A DNA stretch of 64,000 bases from Coemansia sp. RSA 487 (GCA_027577595.1 JANBRJ010000072.1:1-64000); one strand, 5' to 3'; shown: positions 10,749-22,195, numbered from the stretch's first letter. Translations and numbers: made by a program. Notes: generated by a model from the letters alone, not told the origin.

Positions 10749-13550
10749 CTACTGTTGCTGAGGCGGTGCAACATTGGGCGTAGCACCAGCAGGCACTAGG
10801 TTCAGAATATTCCTCAAAGACTCGATGTGGCTAGCATTTGGCGATGACACAGCAGGAGCTGGATGCATGCTGGGCATGTTTCCGGCCATCGGAGCGTGGT
10901 AGGAAACATTTGACATGGGACGTGGGACAGGCATAGTCATGGGCATGGACTGCTGCTGCTGCTGCTGCTGGAGACCGGCCGGGGATGGGACTTCCGTGGT
11001 GGTTGCAACGTTTTGCAGAGGGGTTGACTGTGCTTGCGGCTGCTGCGGCATCATGACCATATGCGAGATGGGAGTGGCAATATGAGGCGGCGGGTGCGGC
11101 GGCATCATCTGGGCAAAGCGCGTCCACCATTCGCGCAGACCAGCCTCGAAAGTCGACTGCATCTGCTCAAACATCGCAGCCGTTGCTCTGTTGTATGCAG
11201 GGATAAGAGTCTGCTCCATAACGGTGGCCATTCCCTGGGTGACACGTGCTTCAACGGCTGCGCTGACGCGTTCGACGATCTTCGCCTCGGCCTGTGGGTC
11301 CAAGACAACGTTCCGGAGCTGTTGCTGCTTGGTGCTCTCGTTCAGGTTCAGGTTGGCGAACGCAGCAGCGAGCTGAGACTGGAGCTGCGATGACAAGGTG
11401 GCCGATATTGCCTGGCAAAGCTCTTCGGCTGATTGGGTTGGAATGTCAGTGGTTGCTGCCTCACGAGCACTGGTAGTCGCATCTGCAGCATCAGAAGCCA
11501 AAGGACATGGGACGCTTGTGTTTTCATTTGTGTTGGCCGCTGGTGCCGGCTGCTCCACAAGCACTTGCGGTGAGGTTTCGGGAGTGTTGGCGTAGACAGA
11601 AGCGGGGTCGGGCAGTCTTTGATAGTCCACAGGCTTGATTCCAGCTATCTGCAGCTGCTGGATTTGGCGCGTGTGCACACCATAAATGCTGAGCACCGAG
11701 CTTGAGGGATCGCCGTTAAGCGGGGACTCCACCGCAGAAAAGAGGTTCAGCGTAAGCTGGTCATTGCCCAGTGGGTATCCGTGAGGAAAGCCCAGAGTCA
11801 TGCTGGAGCCGTTGCCATTTGCCTTGAACACAAAGATCCCGGAAGGTGCGTAGCTTGCGCCAGCGGTTAAACAGCGGCCTTGCTCGGCCCACGACAGCTT
11901 AACGAACGCAGGTGCTGGCTTTGACGGAGCGCCAATAAAGCTGATTGTCTGCAAGTGCTCGATCTGCTTGGCGTTGTTGCCCAGCCACCAGACCTGGATA
12001 TTCTTGTTCATCAGGGACCCGATTATCAAGTGCCCTGCGCCATCGGCAACCGTCGCGGGTGCCACGTAGATCAGCGTTTCCACTGGGTGCTCGCACTTCG
12101 TGAACTCGCAAACAACCTTGTACGGCTGGCTACAGGACTCCCAGTGGCTGTCCAGCTCGTATATCCCGACCTTCTTGTCGGCGGTAGCTGCTATCACCCA
12201 CTGCGAGCCAGCACGTTCGATGGCGGTAACAGCGCTGTCTGTTGACACAGACATGATGTTCATCCCGTTGTTGGGGATATCGGGTCTTTTTCCGCGCGAC
12301 GATGGCACAGGTGCCTTGATGGCCACGAACCCCTTGTCGGTTCCCACGCACAGCTCCATCGTGTCGGTATCAATCATACTGCGCCATGCCAAGCAGGTGA
12401 AGCGCGAATCGCCTCCGCTGTCAACGTCGATGAAGGGCTCATATGCGATTGCGCCTTCGGGGGAGTCTGCGTCCAAGTCAACCGGACCCACTAGCCACAC
12501 GATAAGACGGTTGTCTTTGCCCAGGGACGCCAGGATCTGCGGCATCCCGTCTTCCCTCGAGCATGGGTGAAAGGCCATGTCAACGATACTGTCCGTGTGG
12601 CCCTGCATCTTTGCCAGCTTGCCGAGCATCTGGTGAATCACACGAATGCGTCCGCCTTCTTTGCTGCGGACCGCATAGCAAATGTATTCGCGACTCACCG
12701 ATATCAGCCTACCTGCCCTGAAGCGGGCGGGCTGTGGGAGGAGGGAGATGGGGAGGATCTCTGGTTTTGCACGTAGCTTGATTTTGCGTGCATCAATGTT
12801 CATAGAAGACGTCTTTTTCTTCTTGCTGCCATTGCCATTCTTTGCGTGGGAGCTGAGGATGCCAACTGATGGAGCGTCGTCAGTAATGGTAGAGACGGCA
12901 ACAGGGGTATCAGCTGTAGAGAACGCGGCATCGCTTTCGGTGTCCATACGAGGCGACGAGTACGCAGAAAGAGGGTTTGACTGCTGTCCTGACTGCATAG
13001 CAGCATGTTGGTATTGTTGTTGCGGCTGCTGAGTTGGTATGCCATTGTTCTGCGAGGCTATCATGCGCTTGAGCTGCTCCATTGGGCTTTGCTTGGTGGC
13101 ATTAGCGGTGCTACTGACACCGCCCTGCATGGCCGACGAGGGTATTTCGCTGTGCTGGGAAAAGACCTGCTCGGAGCCGGCGTTGCCACGGTTCAAGAGC
13201 TGAGGGCTGGTGAATGCCTGCGATGCCTGCGATGATGCAGGCTGGGGTTTCAGGAGAGCTTGTAGAAGACTGAAGCTGGCATCTTTGGAAGACATCTGCG
13301 GAGTCGCTGAGCCAGCGACAGACTGGGTGCTTGTGTTTACCGAAGAGGGGTTGCTGAAGCTTGGGTTGCTGAAGCTTGGGTTGCTGAAGCTTGGGTTGCG
13401 CTGGACGTGCTCATGACTGTCGCTGCTAAAGGTCGGGACTGGAGATTGCGAGTTGCTGGCAAGCTGGACGTTGCCTCGTTTGGCGCCTACATTTTCTGCC
13501 GGGAGAAACGCATTGAATATATGGTTGCTTTGAGGCGCGCTACCGTCCAT
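10749..13550 (-). CDS. EDC4: EDC4/Ge-1-like decapping scaffold
   Basis: A processing-body scaffold that brings the decapping enzyme to mRNA. 933 residues, one exon (human EDC4 is about 1,400). The first ~250 residues are low-complexity, with NPSFS repeats and Gln-rich tracts. A WD40 domain follows (about 255-600), opening with KPEILPISLLPQPARF and including GHTDSIVDMAFHPCS and DNRLIVWLV. The C-terminal part has the EDC4 helical signature: repeated amphipathic helices, then EQTLIPAYNRATAAMFEQM and a Pro/Gln/Met-rich tail. A poly-Gln run lies in the tail (about 10953-10973). Argonaute and EDC4 meet in P-bodies in animals, so their adjacency is suggestive, but the two share only a 185-base 3' spacer. 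Confidence 0.88.
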   Translation of the reverse strand: MDGSAPQSNHIFNAFLPAENVGAKRGNVQLASNSQSPVPTFSSDSHEHVQRNPSFSNPSFSNPSFSNPSSVNTSTQSVAGSATPQMSSKDASFSLLQALLKPQPASSQASQAFTSPQLLNRGNAGSEQVFSQHSEIPSSAMQGGVSSTANATKQSPMEQLKRMIASQNNGIPTQQPQQQYQHAAMQSGQQSNPLSAYSSPRMDTESDAAFSTADTPVAVSTITDDAPSVGILSSHAKNGNGSKKKKTSSMNIDARKIKLRAKPEILPISLLPQPARFRAGRLISVSREYICYAVRSKEGGRIRVIHQMLGKLAKMQGHTDSIVDMAFHPCSREDGMPQILASLGKDNRLIVWLVGPVDLDADSPEGAIAYEPFIDVDSGGDSRFTCLAWRSMIDTDTMELCVGTDKGFVAIKAPVPSSRGKRPDIPNNGMNIMSVSTDSAVTAIERAGSQWVIAATADKKVGIYELDSHWESCSQPYKVVCEFTKCEHPVETLIYVAPATVADGAGHLIIGSLMNKNIQVWWLGNNAKQIEHLQTISFIGAPSKPAPAFVKLSWAEQGRCLTAGASYAPSGIFVFKANGNGSSMTLGFPHGYPLGNDQLTLNLFSAVESPLNGDPSSSVLSIYGVHTRQIQQLQIAGIKPVDYQRLPDPASVYANTPETSPQVLVEQPAPAANTNENTSVPCPLASDAADATTSAREAATTDIPTQSAEELCQAISATLSSQLQSQLAAAFANLNLNESTKQQQLRNVVLDPQAEAKIVERVSAAVEARVTQGMATVMEQTLIPAYNRATAAMFEQMQSTFEAGLREWWTRFAQMMPPHPPPHIATPISHMVMMPQQPQAQSTPLQNVATTTEVPSPAGLQQQQQQQSMPMTMPVPRPMSNVSYHAPMAGNMPSMHPAPAVSSPNASHIESLRNILNLVPAGATPNVAPPQQQ
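13351..13395 (-). repeat. Three exact 15-base tandem repeats inside EDC4
   Basis: The unit ttgctgaagcttggg occurs three times without a mismatch and encodes NPSFS repeats near the N-terminus of EDC4. The lack of synonymous drift points to recent or variable-number expansion. Confidence 0.9.
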
Positions 13551-14105
13551 CGTTTTTTTAATGCGGGAGGAAAAGATACTCTAGGTGTAAAAATATAAAT
13601 GTTCTTGGATTACAAGAGATAAAGTAGATGAAACACAAAAATAATGAAAGCAAAATGTTTAAAAATTTATGCACTCTGATTTGATATATATAAAAGACGA
13701 CTGAAGCAAGAGAAAGAAAAAGAGGAGCATGTCTTTTCGCAACACGAGTAATCATCCTCTATCCACAGGCACTCCCGCAAAGCTGTCCCTTTCCAGGACT
13801 CCCATTCCTCCTTTTGCTCTGCTGTTCAGCTCTGGGAGTTGTTTCTTTTTTATAAAGCAGTTGTTTCCGGGGTTTCAGTTCTTATCGGCATAAGGAAGCA
13901 TATTCGTCTTTCAAAAAGAGTTGATAAAGGCTCTTTGTGCGCCTCTTCTCCTCTACCCTCCTCCTGAACCGCAAGCGACGAGTTGAGGTGAAGCAGCACC
14001 TTTGCCAAATATCTCTGCTTTTGTCTTTATCTTTTTCACTTGTAAACTCCACTCTTTCCAAGCGCTGTCCACCTCTGAATACTTTTATAGAACAAGCTCG
14101 CAATA
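13551..14105. other. Divergent promoter region EDC4 / RRF1
   Basis: A shared upstream region for two divergently transcribed genes. It is AT-rich near EDC4 (with a tatatataaaag run at about 13683-13696) and pyrimidine-rich near RRF1. No coding sequence is supported. Confidence 0.5.
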
Positions 14106-14924
14106 ATGGCAGCACGTGGGGTCGTGAACACATACGCGCTCCGCAGGCTCCTTAGCCACCCGCAGAGCATAGGCGGCGCAATGGCAGTGCGTCGTCTCGT
14201 AGCACAGCCTCTGGCAGTTGCCAGGTGCACGGCATTGCACTGGACACAAGGGTGTGTCCAGACGGAGCAGTCGCCGAGCATGCACCAGTGCCGCTGGTAC
14301 GTATCGAAGAAGAAAGGAAGCAAACACAAGGCACATGAGGTCGACGAGGAGCCTGCCGAAACCGACACGATGATACTGGACATGGAAGGCATGGCGAAGC
14401 ACATGAGCCATTGCGTGGAGGGATTCACGTCCGAGCTCCGGCTGTTGCGCGCGGGACGAGCAAACCCGGCCATGCTGGACCGCGTCCGCGTAAAGATAAA
14501 CAACGACTCAATGCTGCTACCGGGAATGGCAATGGTCACTGTCAAAGATGCGCAGAACCTCCTGGTCATTGCAAATGATCCAGACCACAAGGCCGCAATC
14601 GACTCAGCCATCCGCGACGCCAACCTGGGCCTCAACCCGCGTATCGATAAGAATGCGATCATCGTGCCTGTGCCAAAACCGACAAAGGAATCGCGCGAAA
14701 AAATGGTTAAGGATGTCGAGGCATTGGCAGAACATACGCGAGTGAATGTGCGCAAGTATCGGCACACTGCGATGAAACAGCTCAAAGCGGACGCCAAGAG
14801 CAGTGGTATGTCCAAGAGCGAGATCAAGAGCTGGGAAAAGGATATCCAGGCGGCAACAGACAAGCACATCGACAGGATTAAGGATCTGATCACGGCAAAG
14901 ACACACGAGATCGAAAAGGCCTGA
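14106..14924 (+). CDS. RRF1: Mitochondrial ribosome recycling factor
   Basis: It splits mitochondrial ribosomes after termination together with mitochondrial EF-G2. One exon, 272 residues. The N-terminal ~75 residues are basic, rich in Ala and Arg and lack the RRF fold, so they look like a mitochondrial presequence; this tells it from a bacterial RRF (about 185 residues). The RRF domain begins near MAKHMSHCVEGFTSEL and carries the family's LRLLRAGRANPAMLDRV, the beta-rich middle domain (LLPGMAMVTVKDAQ), IDKNAIIVPVPKPTKESRE and the long final helix with VRKYRHTAMKQLK. In-frame methionines at 14181 and 14280 are weaker starts, since they would shorten the presequence. Confidence 0.94.
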   Translation: MAARGVVNTYALRRLLSHPQSIGGAMAVRRLVAQPLAVARCTALHWTQGCVQTEQSPSMHQCRWYVSKKKGSKHKAHEVDEEPAETDTMILDMEGMAKHMSHCVEGFTSELRLLRAGRANPAMLDRVRVKINNDSMLLPGMAMVTVKDAQNLLVIANDPDHKAAIDSAIRDANLGLNPRIDKNAIIVPVPKPTKESREKMVKDVEALAEHTRVNVRKYRHTAMKQLKADAKSSGMSKSEIKSWEKDIQAATDKHIDRIKDLITAKTHEIEKA

Positions 14925-16316
14925 TTCGCAGTGCTTGCCATATCATTGGATCTGTGGGAAAAAAGCTTTATCTATCAGCACACAGCCCCCCTTGTTTGCT
15001 TCTTTAGAACAAGACATTTTTCAGCACCAAAAAACAAGAAAAATATATAAATGCCAAATGATCTGATCTGATTTTATATTCTGATCAAGTCTTTTCGAAG
15101 GATGAAAATTTTGTTGGGCAAAAGCAGAGCCAAATCGAAACAGCGTATGCAGGCTGTTGTCTGCGCGACTAGCTCCATCACAACCAGCCCACAGTCTGGG
15201 GCCAGATGCAGTGCCTCCTTGCAATCAGCGTTGGGGGAGAGAAAGAGAGCCACGTTAAAAACTGGATCTTGACGACACGTAAAAAAGTTTTCACCTCCCT
15301 CTTCATGTACTTTTGCTTTTTTTTTAATAATAGTTGTACTACCATCGTCAGAAATCTGGACGCTTGTCATAACTGACCATCCACCCTTTCCTTGTTTCAA
15401 ACCAGCAGAATACTGGGAATTACTCCTTCGTTGCTCCACACAAACACCGCTTGGTTTTATTGCTGCTACTGCCCTCAAGTACTGCTTGCTCCAAACACAG
15501 ACTCCTCTTCCTGTACCCATATAGACTCCACCCGTCTTCGTCTTCGCAACGGGCCTGTCAGTATTATATCCCTTTTCTCGTGTATCTTTTAGTTTTTGAA
15601 TTTATTTGCTTCTCGCTTACTGGGTCGCTCACAGCATTCGCCTTGCAATAATTCGACACTTTTTTTTTTGCATAATTTTCATATAAAATAGTCGCAGTCA
15701 TTGAAGCGCTCGCTTTTCTACCTCTAAACCACCCAAATCCGCACGTGCTACGTAAGAGTGGCTGCTGCACAAACTTTGAAGCTCCGTCCTTGTTATTTTC
15801 CAGCTACTATTTTTGTATCGGTACTGGTACGTACGCATCGCTAGCAGCTTTTGCACGGCAACGCATATCGTGTCCGCTGTTCAGATACTCTAATTTCTCT
15901 TTTTCGGTGCTTGTTCTGGCGTCGTACCACCTGCTGGAAAGCCTTTCTATGCATCTATTTTAGCAAGGCTTTTCTCGATAAAAATAAGCTCCGCCTTTTT
16001 GACTTGTTTCTTTTTCTAGAAGTGCTTGGTCTTTATTTGCCTCTTTCTACACCAGCCTCTTTTCCTTCCCAGCCTTTCTAGTATAAAGCCCGTCTGGGCA
16101 GCATACACCCGAGAGTATCCATCCAATCCCTACAGCGTACACACTCGATTTGTTCTCTAGTACGGCGCTCGCCTAGTTTTTTTTTGCTTCTTTTCTCGAT
16201 TTCAGTGCCTTTTCTCTTATATCCAGTCGAAAAGCTTTTAAAAACGACTATTTTGCTGAGCCTCTTGACCTTTCTTTTCTCAAGGCTCCACCCACTATCT
16301 CTACGAAACAGCACAG
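14925..16316. other. Long pyrimidine-rich upstream region of the Pumilio gene
   Basis: About 1.4 kb without a supported gene. From about 15380 onward it is C/T-rich on the + strand with many TTTT and CTTTTC runs, up to the Pumilio start at 16317. This suggests a long promoter and leader. A minus-strand open frame at 15074-15520 has no recognisable domain. Confidence 0.55.
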
Positions 16317-19300
16317 ATGATGACCGGTCCTGAAAAGCCTTTTGACCCGTTTGGAACCAGCACGTCGATGGCTTCGTCAGATTCAAAGGTAAATTTCATG
16401 GTTATAGCTATAGTTCGCTCGAGTCAGTGCGCAAGTCGCATTGGTCTTTCCTCCTCATTTCATGCATGATTTTCATATATGCCTATTTTATAACTTTTGG
16501 ACCAGTTGAGACAGACGTTTCCTGCTGCCTTTTGGAGTTAAAGCAGACATGGCGTGGACCAAGTGCTTTTTTTCTTCTGCAATCACTGGTAGCGAAAAAA
16601 ATCTGATCCAGTCAGCTCCAAAATTTTCCTCCCCAAACTTTTCCAGCTATATTTGCAACTAGCCTGTCTCTATGCTTGTTGGTTGGCTGACTGATTGAAG
16701 GTTTTCCTTGATTTGTGGATTACAAACTTTCCAGCTGAAAGAGTTTCTGTTTCTCTTTCCTTTTTTCAACCCACAGGTTTTCCTAATAATTCGTATATTT
16801 TATACCTACTATAACGACGCCCTGTCCTTTTATGCTTTTTTTGCTAACCTCTGCTTCCACTTTTTATTGTATTCTTATAAATTTAGAACCAAGTCAGCGG
16901 CTTTGGAACGTCAAACAGACAGAGCGCCAAACAGAAGACCGTATTTTCTGAGAAAATCACATCCCCGTCAGCAGCAATGCTAACTTCGCCCTCTGTCAGC
17001 GGCGGTGCAGCGACTGACGCGTCCGTGGCCGTAGCAGCCGCCTCCAACACTAACGCCAGTGTTCCAGGAGCTCCCAACAGCCAGCAGCCAGCTGGACATA
17101 CGTCGATTTTCGAACTTGGCAGCGAGCCATTCAATGATGGCTCCTTCACGGCGGCTACTGCTCCGCCCGTGTCTTCGCAACGGCTTGGCCGTACTGCTGG
17201 CGTTGCAAACGGCAATGCACCTGTTCCTCCTGCAACCACATCTCCTATTAGCCTGCACCCGCTTGGTGCCATCATGGGGTCCCCACATTCTCTTTTCAAC
17301 GACGCTGCATACGCGAGCAGTGCACAATCCCAGCTGCCATCATCAGGGACCAGAAGCAGCCGTTTGCCTCATAGGCTGTCACAGTCGCGTTTCAACAATG
17401 TTCTAGGCGACGTTGGCTTAGGCTCTTCTGGAATTGCACGCGGAAACGATGTCGATATCGGTAGTGTTGGTGGTAGTGGTAATGGGAATGGGAATGCACT
17501 TGTTGGTAGCTCTACCCAGGGTCTTCTTGATACCAGCACCAGTATACTTGACAACATCAAATCTCAGCAGGCGTCTCCCAATGCATCCGCACAAGCATCG
17601 GGCTTCAACGATTTTTATGTCAAGTCGCTGCCAGTGTCTCGCCGCAACTCGCGCGAGTTCCAAAATCTGTGGCAAGAACTGGAAGGATTCTCAATCAATG
17701 ACTCGACCGCACTGCACCAAGCCAATCTCGCTGGCGGTCTTCCTAGCCATCTTTCTGCGATTGATGGACATGCAATTGCCGCGCGCAACAGCTCTGGCGC
17801 TTTCCGCGGTGACAACCCAGCCAACCAGACCGCTTTTGGGACTAGCCCTAAGCTTCCTCAGGGGCTCCTAGACGACGATGTGCTGTCCTCCCACATCAAC
17901 AAGACCAACGATGGGTTTGGTGCCGATGGAAAAGCGGCCAAGGGTGTTCCGCCAGCTGCCTCAGTTAGTGGTATGGTCAATGGCTTCTCTCGCGCTGCTG
18001 TAAACGCTGACAGCCAGCAGCAACAGCAACAGAATGCTGTAGGCGGATATCCAGGTTTTACTCATGACTCGCGGCTCCCGAATGCCGGAAGGCTTCAGGC
18101 AGCATCTGCAGCACTGAACCCAATGAACAATCAGCAGCAGCAGCAACCTGTCAACTCGTCAAACGTTGACACTCTCCATACAGGCCCTGCAGCGCATGAC
18201 TTGAGACACTATGAGCCAGCTCGCGGCGTTAACCTCATTCGCAACGCAAGTACTCCTGTGCTTAATACCAAGCAGTACCAAGTGATGCAGAATATGGACG
18301 ACCTTTCGCATGGTCACATTCCGATGCGCGCTGCTGCCCCTATGAACGCTGGGATTGCGGAGCTTGGAAGCAGCGATTCGCGTTTTGATGGTGCTGCGGC
18401 TCTCTACAGCTCCCAATTTCACGGCGGCTATCCTGTTGCAATGAGTAGCGAGTTGGTTGGCGATGTTGCAGGCGGGGCTCGCGTTCAGCATGGCTCTTCA
18501 AACTATCCGTACCCAGTCAATCCCTCAAATATGGTTGTTCACCGTAATGGTTCGTTTGTTGCTGGCGGCACGATGTCTGGTTCGTCCACTCCAAACATCA
18601 ATGGCTATGGCGGTGTTCAGGGCCCGTTTGGGCCTGCTATACACGGATTCTACGGCGCAGGCCAGCAGACAACCCAATCCAGCGTTCCCCACACCCCTCT
18701 CCAGCAGCCACAGTACGCACCACTGCATGTCCAAGGCCTAGCAGCCAACCAGGTTCAGATTCATGCACAGCAGCAGCAGCATTCCCGAAACCAGGCACAG
18801 CGCCACTCGCAGCAGCCGCCACAGCAGCAGCAGCAGCAGCAGCAGCAGCAAATGGCTACTTCATCGGCGCAAAATTCGTCTGGAGCTGCAGCGACAGGCC
18901 CACCTGGATCTGGCTCACATTCACATGGCCCAAACCACCACCAGAAGAACCCTCAAGGTAAAGCCCACCGCAAGACCGATGCAGAGTCCAACCGCTTTGC
19001 CAACACATCGCTTGAGGAGCTTAAGGGAACCATGTTTGACGTGTGCAAGGACCAGCATGGCTGCCGCTTTTTGCAGAGAAAACTAGAAGAGAGACAAGAG
19101 GGCCAGATCGCCCTGATTTTTTCCGAGGTCTTGCCGCACTTTTCGGCGCTTATGACCGATCCGTTTGGCAACTACCTCTGCCAAAAGATGCTCGAGTACT
19201 GCACAGAGGAACAAAGGACGCAGATCGTTGTTAGCGTGGCTCCCGACCTTGTGAACATTTCACTCAATATGCACGGGACCCGCGCTGTGCAAAAAATGAT

Positions 19301-20564
19301 CGAGTCGCTTTCGTGCCAGGAGCAAATTGATGCGATAATCGATGCGCTGAAGGACAGTGTTGTTATGCTCATACGTGATCTCAACGGCAACCATGTAATC
19401 CAAAAGTGCCTGGGCAGGCTTTCGAGCAAAAACAACCAGTTTATCTACGACTCTGTTGCAAAGAGCTGCACCGATGTTGCAACCCATCGTCATGGATGCT
19501 GTGTCTTCCAGCGTTGCATCGATTACTCGTCTGTTGAGCAAAAGGGCCAGCTTGTGGAGGTTATTATTACCCAGGCCCTGGCACTTGTGCAGGACCCGTT
19601 TGGAAACTATGTTGTCCAGTACGTGCTTGACCTTGGGGTGCCAGATTATTCGGAACCAGTCATAAGGATGTTTGTCAATCATATCTGCGGTCTGTCTGTG
19701 CAAAAGTTCTCGTCCAACGTGATGGAGAAGTGCATTCGTATTGCAAGTCCGGCTACACGCAAGATGCTGATAGTGCCACTGATGCAGCGCGAGAGGCTGG
19801 ACATGCTTATGCGTGACTCGTACGGAAACTACGTTGTGCAAACGGCTCTTGATTTCGCGGATAACCAGGTGAGAGCAGAGCTTATCGAGGCGATTGTTCC
19901 ACTGCTGCCGCTGATTCGCCACACGCCATACGGGAAGCGCATTTTTATCAAGCTTCAGCGCGACGGATTTGTGTCTGCGGTGCCAAGTGCAGCTGGCAGC
20001 CGCCATGCGTCGCCCATCCTTGGCCCGTCTCATAGCGCCCACTCGACAACGGCTCTTTCATCAATGAACATGTATCCGCAGATGATGGCTCCTGGTCTGA
20101 CGCTGCCACCAACAAATGGATCTGCGCCAAGTGCAGGTGCAGTTTCGGGCGCCTCGGGCAGCTCTTCTGTGGGAGCAGCGCTATCCCGAGGCGTCAGCCC
20201 CCTAGCCGGCGGTGCTGCTAGCGGTGTCAGCGCAAAAAACCGCTCCTTTGCTTCTACTCCGGCCACCCGGATCACTGGTGCACCGATGAATATGAACGGC
20301 GGCGCATTTCAGCAGCAGCAACAGCAGCAACAACAACAACAAGCACCAGGCAACATGTATTACTACAATATGGCAGGAGGTGCTGACGGGGCTGGCGTAA
20401 CCCAGATGTATCATGCAGGCATGCCAGCAGCGATGGCGCCTGCACACGCAAACGGGATGACGCCAGCGTCCTCGTCAACTCCAGTGGCGACCACAGCAGC
20501 AGCATCCAGTGGCACCGGATCGGGTGCCCATACGCCGCTGTACTACGGCGGCGGTACGCGCTGA
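16317..20564 (+). CDS. Pumilio/PUF RNA-binding protein
   Basis: A sequence-specific 3'-UTR-binding repressor. Two exons, 16317-16388 and 16887-20564, joined in phase 0 (GTAAAT donor, ATTTAG acceptor, 498-base intron), giving 1,249 residues. The first ~730 residues are low-complexity (Ser, Gly, Asn, Gln), with a poly-Gln run at 18822-18851. Eight PUF repeats follow (about 738-1042). Their base-reading positions are GCRFLQ, GNYLCQ, GTRAVQ, GNHVIQ, GCCVFQ, GNYVVQ, SSNVME and GNYVVQ. By the PUF code, repeats 8, 7 and 6 read U, G and U, and repeat 5 reads A, so the target should begin UGUA, as for animal Pumilio and yeast Puf3. A second low-complexity tail with poly-Gln (about 20310-20342) ends the protein. 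Confidence 0.93.
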
Positions 20565-20823
20565 GCACAATGCTGTGGCTATCGATTGCTTTGCCCAACA
20601 TGCGTGCAAACGACATGAAAAAGAATATGCTTTATGATAATTTAGCGTGTGTATTTGACAATTACTTGTATTTCGTCGCTTTTCAAATATTCGAATCTGT
20701 GTACTTTTTCTTTCTTTCTTTTCCCCTTTTGTACTCGTTTGTGTACTTATTTCTATATAAAACATTTTGCAGCTCTTTTGCAAACAGCAAACACAGGCGT
20801 TACGAGTAGCTGTAAGTGTAAGT

Positions 20824-21945
20824 CTAGCTTTTCACGCTCTGTTTATAGTGGACCTGGCTCTGTGCGCGTAGGCGTGACGCTGCCTGTTCGGCAGTCAGGT
20901 CGCGCTGCGGCTCAGCCATCATCTCAAAGCCCACAAGGAATTTGCGCACCGTCGCGCTTCGCAGAAGAGGCGGATAAAAGTGCATGTGGAAGTGGCAGCA
21001 GTTGGAGTCGGGATGGCTGGCGGTGGGTGACTGGTGCAGCCCCATCGAGTAAGGGAAGCTGCACTGGAAAATGTTGTCGTAGCGACACGTCAGCTCCTTC
21101 AGAACAGCAGCTAGATCGCGGGTCTGATTTGCCGAAAGCTTGGTGATGTCGGACAGGTGCGACTTTGCGACGACCATTGTTTCAAAGGGCCAAAGGGCCC
21201 AGAACGGCACCAATGCGACAAACGAGTCGTTCTGGGCAACAATGCGGTTTGCCGTAGCGCTGATAGCAGCGTTCCCCACCTCTGCCTCAACGTAAGTGCA
21301 CAAAAGACACGGGTTTTCTGCATGCTTGTTTCTGAACGCCTTGAAGGAGTCTATCTCCTTGGCTGGTTCGCTTGGAACCTCAGACAGAGCCCACACTTGG
21401 CCATGTGGGTGCGGGTTGGAGCACCCCATCATCGCGCCCTTATTCTCGAAGATCTGGACGTACTCGATGCTGTGGTCCGCCGAGAGATCCGTGTATATGT
21501 CCTGCCATGCGTGCACGATCCGGCAAATGTCGTCCAAGGGGAGCTCGGGCAGCGTAAGGTCGTGGCGCGGCGAGAAGCAAACGACTTTGCACTGCCCGCA
21601 AGTGGACTCGACCTGGAATAGCTCGCTCGCTTTGCTGCTGTCGCCTGCTACTTGGACAAGAGCACTGGGCGAGCATTCGGGCTGCTTGGAATGGACAGCC
21701 GCATAATCATTGGTGAATACGTAGGTTGACGTGTACTGGTCGTTTTGGGCCCCCGTTGCACGCGTGTTTCCGGGGCACAAGTAGCACTTGGGGTCATATT
21801 CGGGTCGCTGATCGGCCAATGTCTCTTCTACTTGGCCAAGCCATGGACGTTTGGCGCGGTGCGGCGAACAGAGAACCCAGGCGCGAGTCAGCGGATTGAA
21901 GCGCCGGTGCGAGTGGTCACTGAAGGAAAACTCTTTGGTCGACAT
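20824..21945 (-). CDS. GAL7: Galactose-1-phosphate uridylyltransferase
   Basis: The Leloir-pathway enzyme that exchanges galactose-1-phosphate with UDP-glucose (EC 2.7.7.12). 373 residues in one exon, matching the usual length. The active-site motif is NPHPHGQVWALSE, with the nucleophilic histidine in HPHGQ. RRFNPLTRAWVLCSPHRAKR is the standard N-terminal signature, and CPGN (zinc site region) and HFHMHFYPPLLRSATVRKF are also present. GAL1 and GAL10 are not adjacent, so there is no GAL cluster of the yeast type here. Confidence 0.96.
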   Translation of the reverse strand: MSTKEFSFSDHSHRRFNPLTRAWVLCSPHRAKRPWLGQVEETLADQRPEYDPKCYLCPGNTRATGAQNDQYTSTYVFTNDYAAVHSKQPECSPSALVQVAGDSSKASELFQVESTCGQCKVVCFSPRHDLTLPELPLDDICRIVHAWQDIYTDLSADHSIEYVQIFENKGAMMGCSNPHPHGQVWALSEVPSEPAKEIDSFKAFRNKHAENPCLLCTYVEAEVGNAAISATANRIVAQNDSFVALVPFWALWPFETMVVAKSHLSDITKLSANQTRDLAAVLKELTCRYDNIFQCSFPYSMGLHQSPTASHPDSNCCHFHMHFYPPLLRSATVRKFLVGFEMMAEPQRDLTAEQAASRLRAQSQVHYKQSVKS

Positions 21946-22064
21946 ATGTTCTGCTGTGGATCAGTTGAAGAGGTTGTGTAAATTGTTATTAAAGTGGTCA
22001 AAAGCTGAGCCAAAAAAAAAAGCGGAGAGATAAAAACTTTCGATCGCCAAACAGGAAAAGGGGT

Positions 22065-22195
22065 GTTGCTATGTTTTGCAAAACTAGTTGCGCCGAATAA
22101 GGATGTATACGCGTCAAATGGTGAAAGGTTTGTGGTGGTGATAATGCATCTTGCGTTCCAAGAAAAGTCGTTTGCGCAGGCGTGGCATATGCGTC
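22065..22195 (+). repeat. Left terminal inverted repeat
   Basis: It pairs with the reverse complement of about 22940-23084. The match is strong from 22065 to about 22180 and fades by 22195. Confidence 0.7.

Noticed and set aside
15074-15520. 148-residue open frame on the minus strand upstream of Pumilio
   Set aside because: No domain, uneven composition, and it lies in a low-complexity upstream region.
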